DNA of 64,000 nucleotides from Litchfieldella qijiaojingensis (GTDB lineage: Bacteria; Pseudomonadota; Gammaproteobacteria; Pseudomonadales; Halomonadaceae), in the NCBI RefSeq assembly GCF_014651875.1, contig NZ_BMXS01000001.1, forward strand, positions 124,001-188,000, written 5' to 3'. Position numbers and translations under genes: made by a program. Positions 35,451 through 45,518 of the stretch are shown one piece after another. Position 1 is the stretch's first letter. Every line of letters begins with the position of its first letter. The notes below the pieces were generated by a model. That model saw only the letters and a program-made list of their open reading frames with translations. It did not search any database and had not been told where the DNA came from.

Positions 35451-36841
35451 CGCGCGCCTCCTAGTAGCGTCGCCATGGACTCACGGGAATGACTGATATC
35501 GGCACGTTCCTCGATTTGCTGTTGCAGGAAGCTTTCCAGGCGAGGATAGAGCTGTACGGCGTAGTCGAGCTGAGAGTCGTGGCCGGCAGTGTAGGCGCCG
35601 ACGCTGATCAGGTCGCGATTACGTTGATAGCGCGAGAACAGTTGCTTGAAAGTCTGCGCTTGCCGTTGGTGTTCGTTGTCGACGATGGCTGTCATGGCGC
35701 GGCTGATCGATGCCTCGACGTCGATGGCAGGATAGTGGCCGGCTTCAGCGAGTTCGCGCGAAAGTACGATATGGCCATCGAGGATGGCGCGAGCCGAGTC
35801 GGCGATCGGGTCCTGCTGGTCGTCACCTTCGGTGAGCACAGTGTAGAAGGCCGTGATCGAGCCACCGCCACGCTTGCCATTGCCGGCGCGCTCCACCAGT
35901 CCCGGTAGCTTGGCGAACACTGAAGGCGGATAACCTTTGGTGGCGGGTGGTTCGCCGATGGCCAAGGCAATCTCGCGCTGGGCCATGGCGTAGCGGGTCA
36001 GGGAGTCCATGATCAACAGGACGTTACGCCCTTCATCACGGAATCCTTCGGCCAGTCGCGTGGCGTAGGAGGCACCCTGCAGTCGCTGCAGCGGCGAGGT
36101 GTCCGCCGGGGCGGCGACCACCACCGAACGGCGCAGTCCTTCGTCGCCGAGGATGTTGTCGATGAAGTCCTGGACCTCTCGGCCACGCTCGCCGATCAGG
36201 CCGACGACGATCACGTCTGCCTGGGTGTATCGTGCCATCATGCCGAGCAGTACCGACTTGCCGACGCCTGAACCGGCGAACAGCCCCATGCGCTGCCCGC
36301 GTCCCACGCTGAGCAGGGCATTGATGGCGCGAATGCCGACGTCGATCTGAGTGTCGATCGGCGCGCGCGACAATGGATTCAGAGGTGGGGTGGCCAGTGG
36401 TGCATGCGGAATGTCCAGCAGAGGTCCTCGGTCGTCCAGCGGTCGACCATTCCCGTCGAGCACCCGTCCTAGCAGGCGGTCACCGAGAGGGAAGCGACGT
36501 GCGCTGGCGAGGTCGCCTTCACCGAGTGGAATGACGCGTGCACCGGGTGTGAGTCCGCTGATTTCCGCCAATGGCATCAGAAACAGCTTTTCACCGGAGA
36601 AGCCGACCACTTCGGCCTCGGCAAACTGGGCGACTTGATCGGGACCGGACCCGCTCAACTCGATCCGGCAAGCGCTGCCCAGCGGCACACGCAGGCCCAC
36701 GGCTTCCAGCACCAACCCCGTGGCACGCACGATGCGTCCGCTGGCCCGATAATGCGGGACACTCTCGACACGAGTCTTGACGCGGCTCAGGGCTTGTTGC
36801 CAGCGCGCTTGGTGAACATTGACCACGGAGGGCGGCATCAT
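35447..36841 (-). CDS. fliI: Flagellum-specific ATPase FliI
   Basis: The protein has 464 residues from ATG 36841 ([11 protein letters not shown]), overlapping the fliH stop as ATGA; the start at 36973 lies inside fliH and is rejected. The Walker A motif [11 protein letters not shown] and the F1-beta-like core including [11 protein letters not shown] identify FliI, which helps release export substrates from chaperones. Confidence 0.97.
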   Translation of the reverse strand: MMPPSVVNVHQARWQQALSRVKTRVESVPHYRASGRIVRATGLVLEAVGLRVPLGSACRIELSGSGPDQVAQFAEAEVVGFSGEKLFLMPLAEISGLTPGARVIPLGEGDLASARRFPLGDRLLGRVLDGNGRPLDDRGPLLDIPHAPLATPPLNPLSRAPIDTQIDVGIRAINALLSVGRGQRMGLFAGSGVGKSVLLGMMARYTQADVIVVGLIGERGREVQDFIDNILGDEGLRRSVVVAAPADTSPLQRLQGASYATRLAEGFRDEGRNVLLIMDSLTRYAMAQREIALAIGEPPATKGYPPSVFAKLPGLVERAGNGKRGGGSITAFYTVLTEGDDQQDPIADSARAILDGHIVLSRELAEAGHYPAIDVEASISRAMTAIVDNEHQRQAQTFKQLFSRYQRNRDLISVGAYTAGHDSQLDYAVQLYPRLESFLQQQIEERADISHSRESMATLLGGAR

Positions 36842-37587
36842 GCATCTTCCTCCTGCTCGGCATCGCCGTTGGACTCGGCCTGGTGAGAGCGCCGGCGAAC
36901 CTGTGAGGCGATCGACTCCCAGCGACGCTCCCAGGTGGCGTCGAGTTCGCCACTGGTGCTGGTGACTCGGCACCCGCCGCGGCTGATCTGGTCATCGGGC
37001 TGCAGTTTCCAGCCTGCCGCCGCGAACTCGTTACCGATTTGCGCCTGCACGATGCTGAGGTCGGCAGGATGCAGCCACAAGCGGGGCTGGCCGCCAAGAC
37101 CGGGTTCAACGTGCAGTAGCTCTCGGACGATTTCCAAGATCTGTTCGGGGTGCGCATCCAATGCCTCGCCGGCCAACCGTTTGCCGGTGGCCAGCGCCAA
37201 TTCCACCAACTGGACGGCGACTTCCTCGTCGAGTTGCTCCAGCGCCTCGCGGAAATGCCGAGCCAAGGGGCCGAGTGGCGACAGGGTCTGTTGAATCAGG
37301 TGCTGCATCTCCTGTTCGCCGGCTTTGCGGCCTTCGCGCTGCCCCTGTTCGAAACCTTCGGCATGGCCTGCCTCGTAGCCCGCGCGGAAGCCCTCCTGAC
37401 GTGCCTCTTCCCGGGCTTTCTCGCGCAAGGCCTCGAGTTCGGCGTTACGCTTGAAGGCCTGTTGGCGTATCGCCTCGTAACGTGCCTGCTCGCGCTGTCG
37501 ATGCTCCCCGGCGGGGTCACCGAGCTCGCCCATCTGCCAGCGGCGCCAATGGTCGGCGTCGTGACTGGAAGGTCGGCGCTCAGACAT
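36838..37587 (-). CDS. fliH: Flagellar assembly protein FliH
   Basis: The protein has 249 residues from ATG 37587 ([10 protein letters not shown]), which overlaps the fliG stop by 8 nt; GGTGGAGA precedes it. The middle contains the glycine-spaced repeats [20 protein letters not shown] typical of FliH, and the C-terminus resembles the F1-delta-like domain. FliH holds FliI and links it to FliN. Confidence 0.94.
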   Translation of the reverse strand: MSERRPSSHDADHWRRWQMGELGDPAGEHRQREQARYEAIRQQAFKRNAELEALREKAREEARQEGFRAGYEAGHAEGFEQGQREGRKAGEQEMQHLIQQTLSPLGPLARHFREALEQLDEEVAVQLVELALATGKRLAGEALDAHPEQILEIVRELLHVEPGLGGQPRLWLHPADLSIVQAQIGNEFAAAGWKLQPDDQISRGGCRVTSTSGELDATWERRWESIASQVRRRSHQAESNGDAEQEEDA

Positions 37588-38590
37588 AGGTATCGTCTCC
37601 ACCACCGATCACGATCTCGCCAGAATCAGCCAGGCGTCGGATCACCTGCAGAATGGCTTTCTGCTCGGCCTCGACCTGGGAAACGCGGATCGGCCCCCGG
37701 CCTTCCATGTCCTCTTGCATGAGCTGAGCGGCACGCTGGGACATGTTGCGCATGAACTTCTCGGTGAGCGCGTCCGGGGCACCCTTGAGGGCAACCACCA
37801 GCGAGTTGGTATCGATCTCCTTGAGCACTAGCTGGATACTGCGGTCATCCAGGTCGAGCAGGTTCTCGAACAGGAACATCTCGTCGATGATCCTCTGGGC
37901 GAGGTCTTCGCTGTGGGCGCGCACCGTTTCGATGACGGTCTCTTCCTGGCTGGAATTCATCAGGTTGAGGATCTCGGCGGCGGTTCTCACACCACCCATC
38001 TTGCTGCGTTTGAGGTTCTGGCCGTCGAGCATGCCGCTCAGTACTTCCGTGAGCTCCTGTAGGGCCGCGGGCTGTACCCCACTGAAGGTGGCGATGCGTA
38101 GCACCACATCGTTGCGCAGCTTGTCATCGAACAGTTCGAGCACATCGGCGGCCTGGTGACGCTCCAGGTGAACCAGAATGGTGGCAATGATCTGCGGATG
38201 CTCGTCACGGATCAGTTCGGAAACCATCGAGGGTTCCATCAGGTTCAGGGCGTCGATCCCCGAGTTGGTGCCGCTCGTCTCGAGGATATCCTCGATCAAA
38301 CTGGACGCGCGTTCGTTGCCCAGTGCCTTGGTCAATATCGAGCGAATATGGTCGCTGGTATGCAGATTGATGGCGGCGAACTGCTCCGACTCCTTGTAGA
38401 AGTCATCGAGTACCTGCCGCATTTCCTCATGCGAGACCTGACCGAGAGTGGCCATTTCCTGGCTGAGCTCCTGCACCTCCGAGGCCGAGAGATACTTGAA
38501 GACCTCGGCAGCGCTATCTTCGTCGAGAGCCAACAGCAGGATGGCGCCGCGTCGGGCACCACCCATCTTGCTCATGCTGATGTTAGTCAT
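37580..38590 (-). CDS. fliG: Flagellar motor switch protein FliG
   Basis: The protein has 336 residues, with N-, middle and C-terminal domains. The EHPQ motif ([17 protein letters not shown]) of the middle domain and charged residues of the torque helix near the C-terminus ([20 protein letters not shown]) are present. It interacts with FliF, FliM and the stator. Its start overlaps the fliF stop by 8 nt (ATGACTAA). Confidence 0.97.
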   Translation of the reverse strand: MTNISMSKMGGARRGAILLLALDEDSAAEVFKYLSASEVQELSQEMATLGQVSHEEMRQVLDDFYKESEQFAAINLHTSDHIRSILTKALGNERASSLIEDILETSGTNSGIDALNLMEPSMVSELIRDEHPQIIATILVHLERHQAADVLELFDDKLRNDVVLRIATFSGVQPAALQELTEVLSGMLDGQNLKRSKMGGVRTAAEILNLMNSSQEETVIETVRAHSEDLAQRIIDEMFLFENLLDLDDRSIQLVLKEIDTNSLVVALKGAPDALTEKFMRNMSQRAAQLMQEDMEGRGPIRVSQVEAEQKAILQVIRRLADSGEIVIGGGDDTYV

Positions 38591-40328
38591 CTTGGGTCAT
38601 CCAGCTTCTGACGATCATGGCCACCAGTCGAGGATCTTCCAGGGCCATCTCGCGTAGATCCTTGAGATTCTGCTCATAGGCCGCTGACTTGCGCTTCTTC
38701 TGGCGTGTCAATTCATAGGTATCGGCCAGGGCCTTGTCCTCGCCGGTGTCATCCCGATCGTCGCCCACCGTTGCGCTGAAGCTCGGCTCAGGAGACGGGG
38801 CCGGCAGCGGGACTTGGGTATGACGCTTGATGAGCGGGCGTAGAATCAGCAGGTAGAGCAGCAATGCCGCCAGCGCCACCAGCAGGTATCGGCCCAGGGT
38901 GAAGGCCAGACTTTGCAGCTCCGGCGACTCCCACCAAGCTCTGTCGGTGTCGGTGTCGTCCTGTTGCGTGAAGGGGCTGTTGACGACTTCGACTTCATCG
39001 CCACGTGCCATGGAGAAACCCATGGCCTGACGCACCAGCCGATCGATCTGGGCCAGCTCTTCATCGCTCAAAGGCTCGCGGGTCGGTTCGCCATCTTCGT
39101 CGAGGCTATCGCGATAATTGACCACCACGGCGACCGAGAGACGGTCCACCTTGCCGGTGCGGTGCTGGATATGTTCGACGTTGCGATCGACCTCATAGTT
39201 GATGACGTTGTCCTGTCGCAGGCTGCTCGGAGGACGGCTATCGTCAGCGTTTGCCTGGTCGTTATTCGTGGCACCATCGTCTTGTTGGGGCAGCTCGATG
39301 GGGGAGGGAGCGGCGCCGGGCGGCGTGTTGGTCAGAGCGCCGGGAATGCCTCTGGCCAACTCGTCGCCACCCGTGTAGGAAGCGCTGTGCTGTGTGCTGC
39401 GCACGGCAGCTTCGTTGGGCGGCTGGTTGGGGCCGTAGCGCTCAGAGGTTTCCTCGCGACGAGAAAAGTCGATTTGCGCTGCAACCTGAGCGCGGACGTT
39501 CTGTGCGCCGAGAATCGGGATCAGGATGTTCTCGATACGTCGGCGGTAAGACTGTTCGACCTCTTCGATGTAGTCGAGTTGGGTACCGTCGAGGTCGCGA
39601 TTGCTGCCACCCGGCAATGATAACAGCCGGCCATTCTGGTCGACCACGGTGACATCCTGGGCAGCGAGTTCGGGTACGCTGCTGGACACCATGTGCACGA
39701 TGGCGTTGACCTGGCCATCGCCGAGAACTCGGCCGTTGTGCAGGGTCACGACCACCGATGCCTTGGCGGGCTCGCGATCGCGTACGAACACCGAAGGTTT
39801 GGCCATGGCCAGATGGACCCGGGCCTGCGAGACGGGCCCCAGCGACTCGATGGAATGTGCCAACTCGCCTTCCAGGGCACGCTGGTAATTGACGTGTTCG
39901 GCAAATTGGCTGATGCCGAACGCTTGGTTATCCATCAGTTCGAAGCCGACATTACCCCCTTGGGGCAAACCGGCTTCGGCGAGCTGCAGACGCAGGGTAT
40001 GGACCTGGTCGCCTGGCACCAGCAAGGCCTGGCCCCCCTCAGTGAACCGGTAGGGGACGCCACGTTGCTCCAGCTCGCTGATGATCCGCCCGCCGTCGGC
40101 CTCGCTCAGGTTGCTGTAGAGCACTCGGTAGTCGGGACTTCTGGCCCACATCAGTAGAGCGATGATGATGGCCACTACAGCGGCTCCTGCGATCAGCAGT
40201 GGGATCAGGGAGTTGGTGCGGAAGGAGTCGAGAAGCCTTGCTGCGGAAATTCCCTGACGACCCTGTGAGGCTTGGTTGGTATCGGCTCCCCGAGCGGTGC
40301 CGTCGTTGGCCGAGGCCGCGTTGCTCAT
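38583..40328 (-). CDS. fliF: Flagellar MS-ring protein FliF
   Basis: The protein has 581 residues with two membrane spans (about 34-55 and 480-500) flanking a large periplasmic part. The YscJ/FliF signature [20 protein letters not shown] is clear, and the C-terminal cytoplasmic tail that binds FliG is intact ([14 protein letters not shown]). A low-complexity segment (about 315-370) rich in Pro, Asp and Asn lies in the beta-collar region. It is the first gene of the fliFGHIJK operon, divergent from fliE. Confidence 0.96.
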   Translation of the reverse strand: MSNAASANDGTARGADTNQASQGRQGISAARLLDSFRTNSLIPLLIAGAAVVAIIIALLMWARSPDYRVLYSNLSEADGGRIISELEQRGVPYRFTEGGQALLVPGDQVHTLRLQLAEAGLPQGGNVGFELMDNQAFGISQFAEHVNYQRALEGELAHSIESLGPVSQARVHLAMAKPSVFVRDREPAKASVVVTLHNGRVLGDGQVNAIVHMVSSSVPELAAQDVTVVDQNGRLLSLPGGSNRDLDGTQLDYIEEVEQSYRRRIENILIPILGAQNVRAQVAAQIDFSRREETSERYGPNQPPNEAAVRSTQHSASYTGGDELARGIPGALTNTPPGAAPSPIELPQQDDGATNNDQANADDSRPPSSLRQDNVINYEVDRNVEHIQHRTGKVDRLSVAVVVNYRDSLDEDGEPTREPLSDEELAQIDRLVRQAMGFSMARGDEVEVVNSPFTQQDDTDTDRAWWESPELQSLAFTLGRYLLVALAALLLYLLILRPLIKRHTQVPLPAPSPEPSFSATVGDDRDDTGEDKALADTYELTRQKKRKSAAYEQNLKDLREMALEDPRLVAMIVRSWMTQDD

Positions 40329-40581
40329 GCGCTCCTCCGGCGGCGGGTGACGAGGGATGTCGAATTGTTCTCTACAAGCATGTCGGCGTCCGGCTCCACA
40401 ATCCGTCGCGATAGGCCGCCTGCCTGCGTGTCAGGCGGTCGTGTGATGAATGCCATTATCCGTGCCGGTGTCGAGGCTAAAGGCAAGAAAAGCCGGCCTT
40501 TTATTGGCCAATTGAGCGTTTGGCCCCGGGCCAAGGCTTGCTAGGCTTGCGTTGTTCTTATATTTCAGCGGAGTGCGTCAC

Positions 40582-40911
40582 ATGAGTTCGCCCGCCATTC
40601 AGTCCGCGTTGTCACAGATGCAAGCACTTGCCAGTCAGGCAACTGGCGCCCCGGCCAAAGGGCAACACCTTTCCACTGCGGTGGGCCAGGGCGGTTTCGC
40701 CAGCGAGCTCCAGGCGTCGATTCATCGCATCAATCAACTGCAACAGGTCGCCAGCGCCAAGACCGCCGCTTTTCAGTCCGGTGATCCCGGTGTGGCGTTG
40801 AACGATGTGATGGTCGATGCGCAGAAGGCCAGTGTGGCCTTCGAGATGGGTGTGCAGGTCCGCAATCGTTTGGTCACGGCTTACAAGGACGTGATGAACA
40901 TGCAGGTATAA
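40582..40911 (+). CDS. fliE: Flagellar hook-basal body adapter protein FliE
   Basis: The protein has 109 residues from ATG 40582 (MSSPAIQSAL), with GGAG 10 bases upstream. LNDVMVDAQKASVAFEMGVQ and the VTAYKDVMNMQV end identify FliE, which joins the MS-ring to the rod. It is monocistronic and divergent from fliF. The shared 253-bp region holds a TTGGCCC-C-GGGCCAA palindrome (40520-40534) of unknown role. Confidence 0.95.
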   Translation: MSSPAIQSALSQMQALASQATGAPAKGQHLSTAVGQGGFASELQASIHRINQLQQVASAKTAAFQSGDPGVALNDVMVDAQKASVAFEMGVQVRNRLVTAYKDVMNMQV

Positions 40912-40941
40912 AGTCGTCCAAGGGGCGGCGTCGCCATGAAC

Positions 40942-40981
40942 GTGAAGCGCTCGATGGGAACATTACCATCGGGTGCTTCAC
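40942..40981. terminator. Possible terminator between fliE and the DUF2789 gene
   Basis: A long interrupted stem (GTGAAGC ... CGATGG, 8-nt loop, CCATCG ... GCTTCAC) lies between the convergent genes. No T-run follows, so termination is uncertain. Confidence 0.4.
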
Positions 40982-41002
40982 ATGGCTGAGTGGGAATTCA
41001 GG

Positions 41003-41239
41003 TCAGGGTTTGCGTAGCGACGCATCGAGGTGGTCTACCACCTCGGCCCAGTCGGCGTCTTCTTCTAAGGCATCGCGCAGGAAGTTGGCCTGGGCCTCAT
41101 TCCAGAAAGGGGCATCGGCCAGCGCGATGTCGCTGGATAGTGGGGCGTGGCGCTCGATGAATTGCTCGATGGATGCCGGGTCGTCGGGCAGGCCAAGTTG
41201 CTCGAAGAGTTCGCTGAAGTGATGAACGGATGGTTCCAT
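41003..41239 (-). CDS. DUF2789 protein
   Basis: The protein has 78 residues and matches the DUF2789 pattern: it begins MEPSVHHFSELFEQLGLP and has FWNEAQANFLRDALEEDADW near the middle. It is small, helical and acidic. The family is common in marine and halophilic gammaproteobacteria and has no known function. It sits between fliE and the asparaginase gene with no obvious operon partner. Confidence 0.85.
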   Translation of the reverse strand: MEPSVHHFSELFEQLGLPDDPASIEQFIERHAPLSSDIALADAPFWNEAQANFLRDALEEDADWAEVVDHLDASLRKP

Positions 41240-41318
41240 GAAGGGCTCCGGGCTGCTGGTAAGACATTTCTCTAATCTAGTTTTAGTTCCTATGTGGCCG
41301 GCCTGCCCGGTTCGAGCC

Positions 41319-42362
41319 TCATCGCTCGCCCACTAGAGGGGTGACGAAGCGTCGGCGACGCTCTTCGGTGGGAAGTGGTTGCGCAAGCAAGTGAATCATC
41401 TTGCTCATCGCGGCTTCGGGGGTCATGTCGTCGCCGGACAGGACGCCAGCATCAGCGAGGCCGCGTCCGGCGGCATAAGCCCCTATGGCGATGCTGCCCT
41501 GGGGGCACTGGCTGATGGCCACCAACAGCTTGCCTTCCCCGGTGGCTTTGGCCATGACGCCCAGCAGGTCGGGATCTTCCGGGATGTTGCCACCGCCCCA
41601 GACTTCCAGCAAAGCGCCCCCAACATGTTCATCATCGAGCCAGGCGGCCAGTTGCCGGGCGTTGATCCCTGGCCAGAGCGCGATCCTGGCTGCCGGTGTG
41701 GCGGTCAATGCCCGATAGTCTGGAAGCTCGAAGCGAGGCGCTCCGCGTTGCTGGGCATTGAGTCCGCGTTGAGAGAAAAGAATCGGGTGGTGGTCGACGA
41801 CTTCGCCCAGCCAGGGATAGTTTGGGCTGGTGAAGGCGTCCGTGGCTTGTGTGTGCCATTTTCGTGCGCGTACGCCGCGTAACAGCTTCCCGGCGAAACA
41901 CACGGCGACTTCCTGCAGTTCGGGCAGGGAGGCGAACCGCAGGGCGTCTTCTACATTGCCGAGGGCATCGCTCGCCGGGGCTTCCAGTGGAAGCATGGCG
42001 CCGGTCATGACCACGGCTCTGTCGATGCCCTGCAGTTGGAAGGCCAGGCTGCTAGCGGTCCATGCCAGGGTGTCGGTGCCGTGCAGGATGACGAAGCCTT
42101 GGTAGTGTGCATGCCGTGAAGCGATGAGGGCCGCCAGGTCCTGCCAATCTCCGGGAGTGGCTGCGCTGGAATCGATGGGGCAAGGTGTTTCGAGGATTTC
42201 GAAGGCGGGAAGTGATGCCTGGCGTGCGGGAGGTAAGGATCGCAAGGCTTGGGTGAGGCGGTGGGGGAAGTCGTGGCCAGGAGTCAGCCCTTGCGGTCCT
42301 TCGACCATTCCAAGAGTGCCACCGGTATAGATGACGAGCAGTGGTTGTTGTGCCTGGGGCAT
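41319..42362 (-). CDS. ansA: Type I (cytoplasmic) L-asparaginase
   Basis: The protein has 347 residues and no signal peptide, so it is the cytoplasmic type. It hydrolyses asparagine to aspartate and ammonia. The two catalytic threonine motifs are YTGGTLGM (12-19) and HGTDT (94-98). AGGAGAG precedes the ATG. It is probably monocistronic and interrupts the flagellar region, lying between fliE and flaG. Confidence 0.93.
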   Translation of the reverse strand: MPQAQQPLLVIYTGGTLGMVEGPQGLTPGHDFPHRLTQALRSLPPARQASLPAFEILETPCPIDSSAATPGDWQDLAALIASRHAHYQGFVILHGTDTLAWTASSLAFQLQGIDRAVVMTGAMLPLEAPASDALGNVEDALRFASLPELQEVAVCFAGKLLRGVRARKWHTQATDAFTSPNYPWLGEVVDHHPILFSQRGLNAQQRGAPRFELPDYRALTATPAARIALWPGINARQLAAWLDDEHVGGALLEVWGGGNIPEDPDLLGVMAKATGEGKLLVAISQCPQGSIAIGAYAAGRGLADAGVLSGDDMTPEAAMSKMIHLLAQPLPTEERRRRFVTPLVGER

Positions 42363-42499
42363 CGAGACTCTCCTGTGCGGCGTGCTTGACGGTAAGGCGC
42401 CATGATAGCCGAACGAAAGCGCCTGATGGGGATTCCATCAGGTGAGGTAGGGCAGGTGGGCGCGCCTGTGTGTGGCCGCGGCGAGTGTCCGGCGCTGGG

Positions 42500-42862
42500 T
42501 TATGCTTCCAGGTGAATCAGGCGACCCTGCAGCGCGCTCAACGATTCGGCGATGCGCAAGACTTCCTCGGCTGGAATCTGGCGAATGACTTCTCCGCTCT
42601 CGCGATCGATGATGCGGGTCACGGTGCGGTTGTCGTATTCGTTGACAAGGAACTCGACGCCATAGGGGCGCATGGCTTCGTTGATCCGGATGAGCGGTTC
42701 TACCAGTTCGCCGGTGGTAGGTGTTTCCGCAGGGCCAGTAACCGCGTCCGATTCGGGAAGAGGCACTTGGGCCTTGCCGAGTTGCGCAAGAGCGCTGTCC
42801 AGGCGCTGCTGGACGCTCAGTCCCTTGGTGGCTTGGCTGATGTCATTGATCAGATCGCTCAT
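42500..42862 (-). CDS. flaG: FlaG family flagellar protein
   Basis: The protein has 120 residues. The C-terminal half (VEFLVNEYDNRTVTRIIDRE followed by SGEVIRQIPAEE) is the FlaG domain. FlaG is linked to filament length in Vibrio and Campylobacter-like bacteria; its mechanism is not settled. It normally neighbours fliC and fliD, but here it stands alone. A sigma-28 promoter lies upstream, so it should be a late gene. Confidence 0.92.
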   Translation of the reverse strand: MSDLINDISQATKGLSVQQRLDSALAQLGKAQVPLPESDAVTGPAETPTTGELVEPLIRINEAMRPYGVEFLVNEYDNRTVTRIIDRESGEVIRQIPAEEVLRIAESLSALQGRLIHLEA

Positions 42863-42909
42863 GATAAACCCTCCCTTTCCCTGACCGTAGTGGGTGTCAT
42901 TGTTTCGCT

Positions 42910-42936
42910 ATATCGACCGGTCGCGGGAAAACTTGA
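42910..42936 (-). promoter_or_regulatory. FliA (sigma-28) promoter of flaG
   Basis: On the minus strand TCAAGTTT is followed after exactly 11 bp by GTCGATAT, close to the sigma-28 consensus. The -35 octamer is identical to that of the flgMN promoter. It ends about 48 bp before flaG. Confidence 0.82.
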
Positions 42937-42948
42937 GGGGTTGCCTGG

Positions 42949-42977
42949 CGGTGCCATCAAGCGCTTCGATGGCACCG
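42949..42977 (-). terminator. Possible terminator of mtnN
   Basis: CGGTGCCATC and GATGGCACCG form a perfect 10-bp stem 13 bp after the mtnN stop codon. There is no T-run, so it may instead stabilise the mRNA end. Confidence 0.5.
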
Positions 42978-42989
42978 GAAAGGGTGGGC

Positions 42990-43715
42990 TCAGACCTTGC
43001 TCGGTACCGTTGCGGAAGTGGCGAGGCGCTGCACCATGGCTTCTACCATGCGGGCCGAGTGCGTGGCCGCTTGGTCGATGAAGCGCTTGAACGACAGATT
43101 GGACTCCTTGCCGGCGATATCGGACAGGGCACGAATCACCACGAAGGGGCAGCCATAGAGGTGGCAGGTCTGTGCTATGGCAGCGGCTTCCATCTCGGCA
43201 GCAAGCATGGTTGGGAAACGTTGCCGAGCGAGAGCGACGACGGCAGGATCGGCCATGAAGATATCACCGGTGGCGATCAGTCCCTCTGTCACGCGCAGTT
43301 CGTCCATGTCCTCGATACATTCCCGGGCCACATTCACCAGGCGCGGATCTGGATAATAGGCCGCTGGCATCTTGGGTACCTGGCCGTGCTCGTAGCCGAA
43401 AACCACGGCGTCGACATCGTGGTGGCGTACTTCCGTGGAGATCACCACGTCGCCGACTTCGAGATGGTCGCCAAAACCGCCAGCCGAACCGGTATTGATC
43501 ACCGCTTCAGGGTGATACATGTCGAGCAGCAAGGTGGTGCCGACGGCGGCGTTCACCTTGCCGATACCCGATTGCAGAATCGCTACCTCGACACCATGCA
43601 GGTGGCCGAGATGGAAGGTCGAGCCGATGTGCTGGCGTGTCTGGCAATCTTCCAGGCGTGAAGCCAGTAGGGCGACTTCCTCGGCCATGGCGCCGATGAT
43701 GCCGATTTTTTTCAT
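42990..43715 (-). CDS. mtnN: 5'-methylthioadenosine/S-adenosylhomocysteine nucleosidase
   Basis: The protein has 241 residues. It removes adenine from S-adenosylhomocysteine and methylthioadenosine. It begins MKKIGIIGAMAEEVALL with the catalytic Glu of MAEE, has NTGSAGGFGD and ends the active site with AAEMEAAAIAQ and RALSDIAG. Its product S-ribosylhomocysteine is the substrate of LuxS, whose gene lies just upstream. The gap to luxS contains the heptanucleotide array. Confidence 0.97.
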   Translation of the reverse strand: MKKIGIIGAMAEEVALLASRLEDCQTRQHIGSTFHLGHLHGVEVAILQSGIGKVNAAVGTTLLLDMYHPEAVINTGSAGGFGDHLEVGDVVISTEVRHHDVDAVVFGYEHGQVPKMPAAYYPDPRLVNVARECIEDMDELRVTEGLIATGDIFMADPAVVALARQRFPTMLAAEMEAAAIAQTCHLYGCPFVVIRALSDIAGKESNLSFKRFIDQAATHSARMVEAMVQRLATSATVPSKV

Positions 43716-43753
43716 GCTAAAGGTTCCTGTTCAGCATGGTGGGTGTTTTCATT

Positions 43754-43875
43754 AGCTACGAGCTACGAGCTACGAGCTACGAGCTACGAGCTACGAGCTA
43801 CGAGCTACGAGCTACGAGCTACGAGCTACGAGCTACGAGCTACGAGCTACGAGCTACGAGCTACGAGCTACGAGC
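43754..43875. repeat. Heptanucleotide tandem array (AGCTACG) x17
   Basis: Seventeen perfect copies of the 7-bp unit AGCTACG run from 43754 to 43872, followed by AGC. It lies 45 bp after luxS and 38 bp before mtnN in the direction of transcription. On the plus strand a 7-codon peptide (SYELRAT) repeats without stops, but on the minus strand TAG occurs in all frames, so it is non-coding there. Such a perfect array is expected to vary in copy number by slippage. Confidence 0.95.
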
Positions 43876-43919
43876 GTTTCTCTGCCGGTGGCATATGGCT
43901 TTTGCGGGTGAAAGCCTGG

Positions 43920-44390
43920 TCAGGAGAAGACCTGGGTCCACTCGTCACGCTTGGCGAGGAAGCCGCGTGCGATATCCTTGGCGCCTTCCAGGCTGTGGCT
44001 GGCAGCCCAACCACACTGCATCTCGTTGCATGCTGGCACTTCATCGGCTTCCAGCACGTCGTTGAGCGTCTTTTCCAGCAGGTTCAGTACGTCTTCGTAA
44101 TCGTCATGATTGATCAAGGCGACATAGAAGCCGGTCTGGCAGCCCATGGGGCTGATGTCGACCACCTTGTCGCTGTGGTTGCGCGACAGCTCGGCCATCA
44201 GATGCTCCAACGAGTGCAGTGCGGGCATTTCCATGTGTTCCCGATTGGGCTGGCAGATGCGCATATCGTACTTGTGGATGGCGTCGCCGTGTTCCCCGGT
44301 CTTGACGCCGGCCAGGCGCACATAGGGTGCCTTGACCTTGGTGTGGTCGAGATTGAAGCTTTCCACGTTCATCTGTGGTTGTTCGCTCAT
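43920..44390 (-). CDS. luxS: S-ribosylhomocysteine lyase
   Basis: The protein has 156 residues. LuxS splits S-ribosylhomocysteine into homocysteine and DPD, the precursor of autoinducer 2. The metal ligands are His59 and His63 in HSLEH (with catalytic Glu62) and Cys126 in NEMQCGW. The catalytic Cys84 is in MGCQTGFY. It lies between folD and mtnN on the same strand, so homocysteine recycling steps are grouped. Confidence 0.97.
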   Translation of the reverse strand: MSEQPQMNVESFNLDHTKVKAPYVRLAGVKTGEHGDAIHKYDMRICQPNREHMEMPALHSLEHLMAELSRNHSDKVVDISPMGCQTGFYVALINHDDYEDVLNLLEKTLNDVLEADEVPACNEMQCGWAASHSLEGAKDIARGFLAKRDEWTQVFS

Positions 44391-44446
44391 GACAGGGCCT
44401 CGCAGCGCAAGTTGAAAAAGGGTGGGCGAAGGGCGCGCATTCTAAC

Positions 44447-45319
44447 TCAAGGCGCTCGATCCTGCATGGCGTCGTGCAACTCCGCGGCGAACAGGGTGTT
44501 TTCCAGTAGCGACGCCACGGTCATGGGGCCGACTCCGCCAGGAACTGGCGTGATGTAGCTGGCGCGTTGCGCGGCAGGCTCGAATTCCACGTCGCCCACC
44601 AGGCGGCCGTCTTCTTCCCGGTTGATGCCCACGTCGATGACGATCGCTCCTTCCTTGACCCACTCGCCCTTGACCAAGCCGGGTTTGCCGACCGCCACGA
44701 CCAGCAGATCGGCATTCCTGACGTGAGCTTCCAGGTTGCGAGTGAATCGGTGACAGACGGTGGTCGTGCAACCGGCCAGCATCAGTTCGAGCGACATGGG
44801 GCGTCCCACGATGTTGGAGGCGCCGACGACGGTGGCGTCCATGCCGCGGACCTTGAGCCCGGTTTCCTGGAGCAGGGTCATGATGCCCTTGGGTGTGCAT
44901 GGGCGAAGCACCGGTAGCCGTTGTGCCAGGCGACCCAGATTGTATGGGTGAAATCCATCGATGTCCTTGTGCGGCAGAATGCGTTCGAGGATTGGGCGGG
45001 GGTCCAAGTGCTCGGGCAATGGAAGCTGGACCAGGATGCCGTCCACCGTGGGGTCGGCGTTCAACTCATCGACGAGAGCCTCGAGTGCCCGCTGTGTGGT
45101 GTCGTTGGGCAACTGATGTCGAAGCGAGGCGATGCCAACTTCTTCGCAGGCGCGATGCTTGTTGCGCACATAGACGTCAGAGGCCGGGTTGTCTCCCACC
45201 AGGATCACGGCAAGTCCGGGCGTTCTCGCTCCAGCCTGGCGTCTGGCCTCGACTTGTCGGGCGACCTGTTGGCGTACATGAGCGGCAATGGCCTTGCCAT
45301 CGATCAGTTGGGCGGTCAT
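44447..45319 (-). CDS. folD: Methylenetetrahydrofolate dehydrogenase / cyclohydrolase
   Basis: The protein has 290 residues from ATG 45319 ([10 protein letters not shown]), with AGGGG about 9 bases upstream; ATG 45325 is possible. FolD interconverts methylene-, methenyl- and formyl-tetrahydrofolate. Motifs include [14 protein letters not shown] with the catalytic Lys, QLPLPEHLD, and [10 protein letters not shown] and [10 protein letters not shown] for NADP binding. It precedes luxS by 56 bp. Confidence 0.97.
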   Translation of the reverse strand: MTAQLIDGKAIAAHVRQQVARQVEARRQAGARTPGLAVILVGDNPASDVYVRNKHRACEEVGIASLRHQLPNDTTQRALEALVDELNADPTVDGILVQLPLPEHLDPRPILERILPHKDIDGFHPYNLGRLAQRLPVLRPCTPKGIMTLLQETGLKVRGMDATVVGASNIVGRPMSLELMLAGCTTTVCHRFTRNLEAHVRNADLLVVAVGKPGLVKGEWVKEGAIVIDVGINREEDGRLVGDVEFEPAAQRASYITPVPGGVGPMTVASLLENTLFAAELHDAMQDRAP

Positions 45320-45435
45320 CAACATATCCCCTGAAGTGGGCGGCAGCATGGAAAGAAGGCATCGATTTTCGCATGACCGGCCGAACAGTCAAAGCGTTGA
45401 GAGGGCGAATCGAGCGTGACGGTGTGGCTAAGGAC

Positions 45436-45463
45436 TTGACCGACGGAGAAAGATACGTAGAAT
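45436..45463 (+). promoter_or_regulatory. Promoter of the tRNA cluster
   Basis: TTGACC (-35), 16 bp, TAGAAT (-10), then a GC-rich discriminator (ACGCCTCGC) typical of stringently controlled stable RNA promoters. It ends 55 bp before tRNA-Pro. Confidence 0.65.
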
Positions 45464-45518
45464 ACGCCTCGCACTGACGGGCCAGGTGGCCATACGTCAA
45501 GGCCGTGCAATATGCCGG

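Noticed and set aside
40329-40581. A sigma-54 promoter between fliF and fliE.
   Set aside because: The best candidates have the wrong spacing or lack the GC of the -12 element on either strand.
43754-43875. A CRISPR array.
   Set aside because: The repeats are 7 bp and contiguous without spacers, and no cas genes are present.
43743-44558. A 271-residue plus-strand frame with repeated SYELRAT peptides through the heptanucleotide array.
   Set aside because: It runs antisense through luxS and into folD; the peptide repeat arises only because the 7-bp unit lacks stops on this strand.
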